Positions 25,801 through 35,567 of a stretch of DNA of 64,000 nucleotides are shown piece after piece. A program made the position numbers and the translations under genes. Source of the DNA: Durusdinium trenchii (taxonomy: Eukaryota; Sar; Dinophyceae; Suessiales; Symbiodiniaceae); the NCBI GenBank assembly GCA_963970005.1, contig CAXAMN010003891.1, positions 245,980 through 309,979 on the forward strand. Reading direction: 5' to 3'. The notes below the pieces were generated by a model. It searched no databases. It was not told the DNA's origin and saw only the letters and a program-made list of their open reading frames with translations. Positions within the stretch are counted from its first letter, which is position 1. Every line of letters starts with the position of its first letter.

Positions 25801-27093
25801 GCTCTATTTTGGGTAGTGTGCGTACCAACGACCTTGCATTCTTGTATACAGTGTGTTGTGCTCATCTAGTGAGTGAGGAACAGACTTCTTGTATACTTTG
25901 AATACATTTTTGGCAGCTTCACCTTTGCTAAGCATGGCCGAAAGCATCACTGCAGCGACAGATGTAGTTTGCTCACTTCATTTTATCGTGGCGGTGGGCT
26001 CGAACGTACCTGGGCAGGCTCTCTAGCAGTGCTTTTCAGCGGCAAACCTTTTTTGTCGTGTAGCATCCCACAACTTCCTACATGAGTGTTTCCTGCATTA
26101 TAATGTATATCTTGTTTTCAGGCTGGCCTGTTTCCTGCCTGTTTGGGTAGGTAGGCAATTCATATTTTGTGCATGCAATCTCGACCTTTTGTGCACTTTG
26201 GATCCAGGTTGAAGCGCCCAGCGATAGAGAAAGCTTCGGCTTCCCCCACCGCCTTGGAGACCAGGACAGACCTTCCCCCAGTCCAGCAGTTTCCCCTGGA
26301 AACCACGCTGTTTGAGTGTGATGTTCAATCGACCTTCACTATCCCCACACCAATCCGAGAAAAGACTGACCGGTCCCACCCGTGAGGGAATGGATGCTCT
26401 CAGGTATCTATAGTGGTGTTCCTTGGTTTCAATACTAAGCGGTTCCTCGCCTTCCCTCATTCCATACAAAGCATCAGTCAACAGAACCTGCAAGAGTTCT
26501 TAATGCCATGGCGCTGGACGATGGGGTGCCACATCGCCCAAAAAGCTGGTGATCCAAGGCGAGATCGAGAGGAGGAGAAAGGCCGAGAGAAAGGTGTCGC
26601 TTGGAAGGCTAGACCCCGAAGAATCCTGGCGGAGGGGTTGGTACCAGAAGTCTACCCGGCCTGGCTTTGCTTGAGGGGAAGTCGGGAACATGTTGCGGCG
26701 TTGTCGAAATGGTTGTTGAACTGAAGCATTTGAGGCTACGCTTTGCTGGTGCCTGTCCCAGTTTGGTCCATGTATCATGAAGAAATGTCATGTCTCTTTG
26801 CTTCCTGTGCGTGGCTCAAATCCTTCTAGTGTCACAGGACCCACGCAAACGGCTTGACATCAGAAACTCAGGTGGATGGGCCCTTGCCATCCAGCAAGTT
26901 ATTTTCAACATCTTTCAACAATGGCATCAAAAGCAACAACCGTGAAGTGCGCGCGGGGAACGGGAACGCGGAAACGGACTTGCAAATCGCAGTCTAGGAT
27001 TGCTGGAGGTATTTTAAGGGGATCTATCATTTTCCCATCTTGGGCACCCTTTTCCTGGCAATATATTGGCGAAACATTCTCTGTATCTGGGCC

Positions 27094-27738
27094 ATGGCAA
27101 GCGACAAGCGCGTGCTCTTGACCCTCGGCAACGATGCGTATCGCTCCTGTGGCGAATGCAGTTGCCGATGGACTTTGAAGGGGGCTGTCAATGACTCCCG
27201 AGGTTTGCGCAAACACTGCCAGTCTGACGGATGGTACGTGCACTCGGCACAGAATATCCGCACTGCAGAGATGATTTATCACCAAGCTGAACAGGCTGGC
27301 CTTGGGATCACCAGAAACACATCAGTGGCGGTCATGCACTACAGCGGTCACGCTCGGAACGGTTGGCTGATCCCCTGTGACCAACCCTGCAACTGCACAG
27401 GGCCCAAAGAGACCCTGGAGCATGCGAACCTCCAGAAAGTCCTTGAGCTGTTTTGTGCCAATATCTCCCGCGAAATGATGACCCAAGTCATTGTTTTCAT
27501 TGACGGCTGTCGTGTAGATGAAGGGCAGGACATTTCTAGCTGCGATCCGGTCACCCGACCCAGCACCCTTTCGCAGAAGCAGCTCCTGCTGGTCTATGCA
27601 TGCAATCCTTCTGGCCGAGCTTTTGAACATGGAAACCAAGATGGTTCTTACAATGGGCGTTTCTCCTTGGCCCTGCTGGAATCTCTTGATCGCTGTGAAA
27701 AGCTGTCCGGCTTACTGGCTGAGGTTCAGAAAAAATGA
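27094..27738 (+). CDS. Caspase-like cysteine protease (peptidase C14 fold), intronless
   Basis: A 214-residue protein with a complete caspase-type catalytic domain. The start at 27094 is the first in-frame ATG, in a good context (gccATGG). Residues 8-60 give the first strand and helix (LTLGNDAYRS, LKGAVNDSRGLRK). The catalytic His is H86 in HYSGHARNGWLIPCD. The catalytic Cys is C139 in VIVFIDGCR. A p10-like end follows (LLLVYACNPSGRAFEHG, then GRFSLALLESLD). This resembles metacaspase/orthocaspase C14 domains of protists and bacteria. Metacaspases generally cut after Arg or Lys, but specificity here is not shown. There is no pro-domain and no intron, unlike every neighbour. The TGA stop overlaps the ATG of the next gene (ATGA at 27735-27738). 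Role in regulated cell death or stress processing is inferred from the fold. Confidence 0.8.
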   Translation: MASDKRVLLTLGNDAYRSCGECSCRWTLKGAVNDSRGLRKHCQSDGWYVHSAQNIRTAEMIYHQAEQAGLGITRNTSVAVMHYSGHARNGWLIPCDQPCNCTGPKETLEHANLQKVLELFCANISREMMTQVIVFIDGCRVDEGQDISSCDPVTRPSTLSQKQLLLVYACNPSGRAFEHGNQDGSYNGRFSLALLESLDRCEKLSGLLAEVQKK

Positions 27739-28718
27739 AGACTTTTGGCAGTCGCTTGTCCCTGCAAGACTCTTGCTACTATAGCAACCATTTGCAGGAC
27801 TTTGATAAGATGCCAAATTTCTTCAGAACAAAACGCAATAGGCATAGTGTCCTGCTCAAATTGATCCTGATCATTGTGTCGTTGATCCTGATCATTGTGT
27901 CGTTGAGTTTGTTTCATGATTTTGCCTCAGTATCTCCGTGGCCACAGTGGTGGCAATCTTCCAGAGACACGGTCACGGTGCTGGCCAACAATCAGGAGTT
28001 AAAGGAAGTGCAACAAGACTCAAGGATGCAAGGCAAGGCCAACGAGGAATTGTGGAACGAAGCAGAGGATGAAACAGCCTCATCCGAGAAGACCCAACAG
28101 CTGCCTCGTGACTTGCAGCAACAGCTGAATCGTGCAGAAGATGGCCAAGGGGAGTCGAATCGGTGTCAGCACATGACACAGAAGCTGGAAGGTGTTGAAA
28201 AGGAGCTGGACAGAAACAGCAATCAGCTGGAGGCCGAGCTCCAAAAGGAAAATGCACAGCTCAATCGAGAGCTGAATCAAACAAAGTTACAGCTTGACAA
28301 GACACGTGAGGAGAACAATGCAACCGAGCAAAACCTACAGACATGTAAAGACGAGCTGAAAAGCACAAAAGATCAGCTGGAAAATTCCAAGGATCGTCTG
28401 GAAAAGAACAATACTCAGGTGGCGGACGAAAAAAACAAAACCGCAAATTTCAAAAAACTGTTGAGAGATTGCAAGGTTGGAAAGCGGGAGGTGAATGACT
28501 GCGGGGTGCAGTTAGAACACAAGGACAAGGAGCTGGACAAGCGCACAAAGAAGCTCAACGATTGCAGGGTGCGGTTAGAGCAGAAGCAGCAGGAGCTGGA
28601 AACGTGCTTTTTCACATGCCAATGCATAGTATTTGTGTCAATTATTGCGGGTCTGATACTTTACGCATGTTGGCCTCGGCCGCCCCCCAAAACATGGTGG
28701 CAGCTGTTGACAGAGTGA
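27735..28718 (+). CDS. Membrane protein: TM segment, long coiled coil, C-terminal TM segment
   Basis: A 327-residue intronless frame starting at the ATG that overlaps the caspase stop; a second Met at residue 26 is an alternative start. Residues about 39-60 form a membrane helix built from an exact duplication of ILIIVSL. Residues about 85-290 are rich in Glu, Lys, Gln and Asn with a heptad pattern (KDELKSTKDQLENSKDRLEK), a long coiled coil. Residues about 293-313 form a second hydrophobic segment (CIVFVSIIAGLILYACW), followed by a short Pro/Trp tail. No enzyme motif is seen. Given the 4-nt overlap, it may be the partner of the caspase or, through a -1 shift, its C-terminal half. With both ends in a membrane the coil would form a loop on one face. 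No family is recognised. Confidence 0.7.
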   Translation: MKTFGSRLSLQDSCYYSNHLQDFDKMPNFFRTKRNRHSVLLKLILIIVSLILIIVSLSLFHDFASVSPWPQWWQSSRDTVTVLANNQELKEVQQDSRMQGKANEELWNEAEDETASSEKTQQLPRDLQQQLNRAEDGQGESNRCQHMTQKLEGVEKELDRNSNQLEAELQKENAQLNRELNQTKLQLDKTREENNATEQNLQTCKDELKSTKDQLENSKDRLEKNNTQVADEKNKTANFKKLLRDCKVGKREVNDCGVQLEHKDKELDKRTKKLNDCRVRLEQKQQELETCFFTCQCIVFVSIIAGLILYACWPRPPPKTWWQLLTE

Positions 28719-30461
28719 TATGCATCACACAGCCCGGAGGAAATGAAGATCAAGCTCTCATGGATGCCAGAAGGAGAAGCCACAGACTTATATAGTTCGG
28801 CCAGGGAAATGAGCCTCCCAAAGTCCGACGCTGCTGGGTGGTCGAAGGGAAGGTTTGATTCCACTCTCCCCCAAGACAGATGCTACTTGATGGAAATCCC
28901 AGCCTGGGACGAATTGGGATGTTTCATCGGTCTTTGAAACAAGGCATCCACCATCCCAGGGGCTTCTTTTCGCATAAAGGTTGTGTGAGTGTGAGGTACT
29001 TTCGACACTTGGGGTTGAGGCGGATCCATTACCAGTGCCCCAAGCCCAGGAACATAGACACGTCCACATAGTTGGTCTCCGAGTCTCCAATGTAAGAACT
29101 AGACTTGGTGGGCAACACGTATCAAGTACCTCGCAGGGCTGCTCCCACTCCCAGTGTCTAACAATAATAGAATCCTTCAAGAAATTTGGATTGTTGTGAG
29201 CTGCTGCCAGGCGTTGGCCTCTGACGTTTCCAGCTGCTTGCGCCATGAAAAACTGTGCTTTGAGCCGGTTGGAAACTGCCGTTTGGTCCGCTCTTCACTG
29301 GCTGTGACAGGGTCGCCGGGCGCGGAATTGCCGGGTATCCACTCATGAGATCCGCTCTTCTATGACATGTTGGGGTATTTTTAAGGATTTTTATAGTTTC
29401 TATGAATCATTATCAGCACCCTATGCATCACAAGAATTCAGGATCTTATAACCTCTTGGGCTTGGGCGCACCTGTCATACAGATGACGTCACCGGATGAA
29501 TGGCCAAAGATGTTGTTCTCCAGGAGACATGTAACAACATCCTCAAAGAGTTCCAGTCCAAGTGAACTTTCGGGGCAATTTGGCGTGAACAAATCTGCTG
29601 GGTCATCTACTCTTACTTGACTGACCCTGCGGGGTGCTGTGCACTCCGGTGGGGCCCAGCCCCGCTGCTTGGAGCAGGTGCTGCTTTGTAGCTGCTTGGC
29701 CTGCTCGGCCCTTGGAGGTTGGGGGCAAACGGACGAACTGGAGAGATACCGTGGAACTGTGTTGCTTGATGTATCATGCTGGGTATGGAATGGTCTTATG
29801 TTGTATGTTTTCCCTATGGCCCTATGGGTGAATCCCCCTTCTGGGGTATATTTTCCCAGCTCCTTAAGCAAATCCAAGCAAGCACATCTAATCCAGTCCT
29901 CGTAAACTCATGGGCTACGGCAGCCCTGCACATGGACGTACCAGCGCTTGGCGGATCTCAAGAAAGCGTCCGGTGCACAGCACTTCACTGGTCAGAATTG
30001 GCCATCCAGATTTGCCTTGCTTCATTGGTTTGCCAGAAGCCAGGGATATATCGGACAGGCCGACTTCCAGACTCTGAAACCCACGCGTCACCACGGATAT
30101 TTTTTGTTCTCTCTCTCTCTCTCTCTCTGTCTCTCCCTCTATACTGTATATGGACTGCGCTCAAAAAGCCCTACTCAAAAATATAGATAAACGTAAGTAA
30201 ACTTTTAAGGTTGGAGATGTGTTTTTAAGTCTTCGTTTAGAAGTGGGCCCCCAGCAGACTATGGTGATACAGCAAGGCAGCGCTAGATTGGCGCTAGGTT
30301 GGCGCTAGATTTCTTCATAACAGGATAAGCAAGCAGGAAAAAGAAACAAGCAGAGAGCAGGAAAAAGAAGGAGCAAGACAAGAAACATAACAACAAAGCA
30401 GAAGAAGAAGAAGAAGAAGAAGTGCCCACATTACCCCCCGGCAACATTTTCCAAGCGAACC
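28719..30461. other. Spacer between coiled-coil gene and methyltransferase
   Basis: Apart from the possible exon at 29935-30102, no coding signal is assigned. Microsatellites: CT at 30111-30129, GAA/AAG at 30396-30421. The methyltransferase ATG follows the second one by about 40 nt. Confidence 0.5.
29935..30102 (+). CDS. Possible exon between the coiled-coil gene and the methyltransferase
   Basis: Open frame reading TWTYQRLADLKKASGAQHFT, GQNWPSRFALLHWFARSQ and GYIGQADFQTLKPTRHHGY, ending just before a CT microsatellite (30111-30129). It has many aromatic and basic residues and good codon balance, so it looks translated, but it has no ATG and no recognised family. It follows a copy of a repeat that ends in a splice-acceptor-like AATCCAAG (29860-29878). 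Confidence 0.33.
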
Positions 30462-33400
30462 ATGGCGCTGCGAGCGCCTCGTTGCGCGCGCCGCGCGCGG
30501 AGAACGCACCCCGCGGTGCTCGGTGCCCTCGGTGCTTGTTGCTTCGTTGGCACTTGGGGTGCCTTGAGCTTCACCCCATGGAGCACCGTGGAAGCGGCCT
30601 ATGAGACCTGAAAGCAAATAAGAAATATGCAACATAAATATATGTGTGTGTAGCTGTGCAGTCGGCGGTTTGAGTGGTAAGTAAGTTTCAAATCCATATG
30701 GTGCCTGGATTCCTGTCCGTCAACTGTCCCTTCAACCCCCCCTGTTTTGGCAACGTAAGGGAAATGCTTTTGCGACACTCACAGGCTCAAAGTCGATGGC
30801 CTGTGCACATTTTTTGGACCACCAAACTTCACCAAACCCACCGTGCTCTTGACATGTTCCTTTACACCATGGTTTAAACCGTGACAGATTCACTGCATGC
30901 AGCAAGTATGGGTCAACTCTTCCACCAATCTTCACAGTGATTCCTATTCAATCTTTTCCAAGGAATCTTCTTGCTACTGATTCCCACTGATTTTTTCCTA
31001 CTGATTCCTACTGATCTTCTTTGCAACCACTTTCCAAGGACCGTATTTCGCAGAACTTCGCCGCCAGCCGCCGCTTCCCCTGGCCCTTCGTCGCCGAATG
31101 GCTCGCGGCTCCGCCGCGGCGTCCGCCGTCGCGGCAGCTGGTGGTGGCGGGGTGTGGCGATGGGCGGCACGTGGTGAGTGCTTTGGAGGCGGACAGCTGC
31201 TTGGAATGTGCTTTGATGGGGAGGCAGGTTCGAGTGATGAGGTTGGATGAGGTTGGTGTAAAGAAAGGGAGAAAGGGGGGCGGATGTTTTGGGATTTGGA
31301 CTGTTATTGTCAGCCTTGAAGATATAGAGGGGCAACTAAGCTCCACAGAACTCACCAAGTACTTGCGTTGAGAGGTCACTGTGAAGCAGTTTAATCCACA
31401 ATTAGTTCTTTCGACCTGAGAGCCATGAGATTGCACCAAAATATACTGTATCTGAAAATGCTCATGCGGTGAGATTCCACACACATAAACATGCAGGCTC
31501 ACGTTGATGAGAACACAAGAAAAAAGATCGATCCTGTAAGCTGGCTTGAAACATGCATTGCCATGTCACATCGGTTCTGCGACCTTATAGTTTCAAAGAG
31601 GCAGCATTGGATTTGGCTGTCTTAGACCTTTTCACTACTGAGGATATGGGCCAATCTATGCACTGGACCTCTCTCAGGGTATGCTGACAGCAGCCCGGAA
31701 GCGCTTGGGGCCTGAACTGGCCAGACGCTTGGAAACGAATGTGGAGGGGGAGGGCTGATGAGTAGCTTTGTGCAGATCAAGCCACTAACTCCGTCTCCAA
31801 TTCACGGGGTTGCCTGCAATGACAGTAGGTTGGAGCATCGGTTCCCGACAGGAGCTGTGCATCTACTGTAGAATCTAGACTTCATTCTGCAGGAACATCT
31901 GCAGCAAGAGTGACTCCCCCACCACACTCTGGTATTCTTGGGATTTTCCTATTGGTTGTTTCTTGACCAGTAGGATTTCTGGATGTTGCTGGAATCTGGA
32001 AGCAACGCTGGCGCGGAATAGCCAAGGTCAGGTGACCTTCCTCCACGCTGACACGCGCCAGCTGCCTTTGTCCGCTTCCTCGGTGCACGACGTGCTCTCC
32101 TGTGCGCTGGTCGGCAAGCTGGTGACGGTCGGACGTGACCGACGGGGGTGGCAAGCTGGTCGTATACCGATCCTTTTTTTTCTCGGATCGGGTGGAGGTT
32201 TTTACGAACCCTGTGAGACATCTGGGGGAAAGCATTGTTTCAATAACTTTCTCCCGGCCCTTTGAGGCAAATCCAAGATTGAGGTAGCCGGTGAACTTGG
32301 CCGTATGAATGTGGACCAAGGTCGAGCCATCGCTAAAGCATGAACTTCCCAACTGGAACGCTTTTTGTGTTTGTGCATTTGCGCATGGCTTCCCAAAGAT
32401 TTAAGCATGACCATTGGGTGTCCAAATGCTTCACAGGTATTTTGTGGACGGTTTGTGTGAGTGTGGGCCTCATTTCCAGTGGTGCGCCAGCGTGTGAAAA
32501 CTCATCTAAACATCCGACTTGTAGGACTGATTGGCATTCAGATTTTCCACAAGATAACCACCAAGCCTCCCCCAGCCCCTTTGAGTGGTTTGCGATTGAA
32601 TTGATCTCCCAGTTGGCAACACGTGCGCTGAGGTGCAGTTCTTCACCATTTGCCCCTGACCGAGACCATGTGCGCTTTGCGGGAGATGTCCCGTGTGCTG
32701 CTGCCAGGTGAGCGTAGACCATCCGGCCGGCTGAGCGTAGCTTGGGGGAGTCCTATTGCCTGCAACAGTCGGTGCACAAGTATCACTATGTTTAAAGTCT
32801 TTTGACCAAGGCCTTTAATTACTAACAAAAGTGTTATCCTGTTCACTAACCATCATCATCCACTGTTGCAGAGAATGTGATATACTCAAAGCACAGCACA
32901 TCGTAGTTGCGTCAGACTAGTTAGATTGGCAAATTTAGATATGATGTCAGAATACATTAGATGTGTACCATCTATTGTGATCCTCGCTGTGGTTAGGTGG
33001 TCGCTTGCTGGCGTCCACCTGGGACCCCCGAGCGCGGCAAGTGGCCAAGCGCGGCCGGCGGGCAGAGGAGTCACAGAGAGTCTTTGATGGGGGAGGGGAA
33101 GCGTTGCGAGTTCTGCCCGGGTCCAAAATGCTGAAGACTTAGGAGCCTCCAAGGGTGCAAATCCTGGAGCGCCAGTGACCTTGTGCGAGTCCCCAAGTGA
33201 CCCTAACTTGGATACTCCAACGGTGAACATCCTACTTGAGAGTCCCACACTAAGTGACCGAACTTGCAGGTCTGTTTGAGACTTATATAAGTCGCCCGGG
33301 GATGGAAGTTCGGTCACGAACTGAAGAACCAGGTGGATGACATGGTTTTCCTGGAGCTGGGTATGAGATGTTCCAACGCCGTCGCCGTCGCTGTCAGGAC

Positions 33401-33487
33401 GAGGATGCCTTTTGGGTCGCCTGGCGTTGTGCGGATGGTGAAGATGTGCAGCGCTGGTATCACCTACCAAACTTGGAGTGGCTTTGA
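30462..33487 (+). CDS. Trm9/ALKBH8-type tRNA wobble-uridine methyltransferase with N-terminal leader, 7 exons
   Basis: SAM-dependent class I methyltransferase resembling Trm9/ALKBH8, which methylate carboxymethyluridine at the tRNA wobble position. Exons: 30462-30602, 31039-31177, 31643-31740, 32032-32101, 32633-32707, 32997-33040, 33398-33487. Joined length is 657 nt, 218 residues plus stop, in a single frame. Landmarks: AAYDRISQNFAASRRFPWPF (start of the Trm9-type domain), LVVAGCGDGRHV (SAM motif I), YALDLSQGMLTAARKRLG (motif II), FLHADTRQLPLSASSVHDV (motif III/IV), AVLHHLPLTETMCALREM, PGGRLLASTWDPRARQ, DVQRWYHLPNLEWL. Donors: GA 30603, GT 31178, 31741, 32102, 32708 and 33041; all acceptors AG|G. 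The donor at 31178 was chosen by phase; a stronger GTGAGT four nt upstream breaks the frame. The ATG at 30462 sits in accATGG. The first about 45 residues are Arg-rich, then hydrophobic (AVLGALGACCFVGTWGALSF), which suggests organelle or secretory targeting. Confidence 0.82.
33254..33317. repeat. Perfect inverted repeat, 12-bp arms, inside a methyltransferase intron
   Basis: GTGACCGAACTT and AAGTTCGGTCAC about 40 nt apart, within the intron 33041-33397. Confidence 0.8.
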
Positions 33488-35567
33488 TGGAATTCTTCTG
33501 GGGCTCCAATTGCTTCCTGAGAAGAAGAAGGTGTTTGGGGTTGGTTTGGGAGACTCTGTAACTACTTTTTTGAGGATGTGCTTGAAGCCCTACACCACAA
33601 GGATTCAGAAACCCACGGTTCCCCAGGCCAATCACACACTCAAGCGCCCCCTTTTGAGTGACTTAGGGTACGATAGGGTTGCGCTTTGCGGGAGCAATCT
33701 TCTATCAACAGTCATGGTAATCCCGTTCACCACCTATCTTCGGAAACATTCGGAAACACAAGCCTTCAATGGTACATGAGTTCAGATTCACTGAGATACC
33801 TTCGCCATTATTGACGTGTCTTTGCCTTCAGGAAGCGACTGGAAGCTTGGAAAGATGTGCCAGGCCTAGTGCTGAAGCATCTTGGAGCAATCTATATACA
33901 CGACTTGGGACTGGCACCTGTGCTTTCGGTTTCATAGGAAGGTCTTTGTCAATTCATTTCCGGTGTTCGCATGTTCTCCTTCGCTCCGAGGAAGGCGGAA
34001 CTGGATGGAGACAATCAAGTCTTCGAGTGGCTGAGTGGCATTCACAGTCACTGGCCTCCCCAAACAGACACCATCACCACTGTAGTTTATACTGAATGAC
34101 TCCGCTCCCATAAACACGCGGCCTCATATGTCCTGCGTTATGCAGCTTCTTCTTTGGCCAGCTGAGGTGGGAACGAGCGGTTGATGACCTTCCAACGTAG
34201 ACACTTGATATCTACACAGCTTTATATGCATGGCATTTGGTCAGTTTGGATGCCCCGGAGCTGGAGTCTACTCTACACCTTGGCATCCCCGCACTTCGTG
34301 GGAGTCTTGCCAATACATGGCACTGATGCGTGAGGTTGGATGATATTGGATGAGTTACATTGCCACTGCTGTCAAGTGCTGTGCCATCATGCAGCAGGAA
34401 GAACGCCCACCACGGCGTCCGGTGAGAGACAACTTGCGGCTGGAGAACTCTGCACCACCCCGAGCTCACCGGTCAAACCTAGTCAGACAAGGCAGGTTTC
34501 AGCTGCGAGAGAGGTGGGATGACCTGACTCAGAACTGGCGAGAATAGGCCACTTCGATGCTCTTTGACTCCAATCTTTCTTTGACAATGCCAGGAGAGAC
34601 ACGGAGCTTCTCATGCACGCCCAGACATCCCCAAGCATGTGAGGAGAAGAGGAAGGTGCCACAACTACCTCCCATCGTACGAGAAACATGGTCGCATCGT
34701 TGGCATGCTATAGTGTGATGCTGCCACAAAAAGACGGTGGCATATGACTGGCATGCGGTTTTCAGCTGCTTTGTCCAGAGTTTGCGAAAACAACCGACTT
34801 GCGGGCGTTTCCTTTTGAGAATTCTTTTGCGATTCGACATGGTCGCTTGGTCACCTGGGAGCGCTAATGCCAAGGAGATTACATTCAAGCTTGTTGAAGG
34901 CAAAATATGGTAGTATATGTTTCTTTGTCACAAGGCCTCCTTCGGATTCATTTTGCAGGGTAGCAAATCTGCACAGGGTTTTGATGGATCTTTGGCCAGG
35001 CGCCCTTTATGCAGTGGCAGAGGCTGCTTGGTTCCTCTTGATGCATCTCGGGCCGCAGCAAAGAGATGTGTCGAATATGAGGCAAACATACATCACGATG
35101 ATCGAGCTGTGTTGCAGCCTGTGCAGAGTTGCACAGTGTATTCACTGAGGAGTTTGGCATGAAATTACTCTAGAGTGCTAGGCTAGACTCTAGGATTCCA
35201 ACCGCTGGTGATTTCATGCTGCAAATCCCAAACATTCCTGGTTGGACAGACTGGACTTGCATCCAAGTCCGTCGTCTTCCTTCTTCACATTGTCAAACGA
35301 AAGGCTAGGGAATCTGTGCATTGGATGCTGCACCCATCCACTCCGGACACCCCGGACTGCAAAGTCTCGCCATTTTGGACCGGTGGTTTACAGGCATAGT
35401 TTGAATGTAGACCTAGAACCTGAATGACCTCTATGTTGAATCAAACCACCAACCTCCCAACATATTATGGTCCAACAACTTCCTATCAAACCAGAGGTCA
35501 ATTGGGATTCTTTGGGATTCTTTGGGTTCTGTTCCGGTAGCAGACTGGAACGGGGCGATCGATCGAG
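33488..35567. other. Spacer after the methyltransferase
   Basis: No gene supported. Frames at 34350 (65 codons) and 34867/34917 (two overlapping frames, both open for about 80-90 codons) look partly protein-like, but neither can be preferred and no motif is seen. Confidence 0.45.

Larger units (their letters stand above)
21910..27093. other. Spacer between GT32 and caspase: minisatellite and diverged duplications
   Basis: Holds a T-rich minisatellite (22205-22800), a 10-base N gap (22515-22524) and paired diverged copies (see findings). Frames at 24095, 26167 and 26413 are open for 70-126 codons but have no recognised domain. Confidence 0.6.

Noticed and set aside
27040..27093. Upstream extension of the caspase frame
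   Set aside because: Begins with TTG, not ATG; the ATG at 27094 has good context and the domain starts right after it.
32886..33635. 249-codon reverse-strand frame
   Set aside because: It covers two methyltransferase exons and their intron on the opposite strand; conserved motifs are on +.
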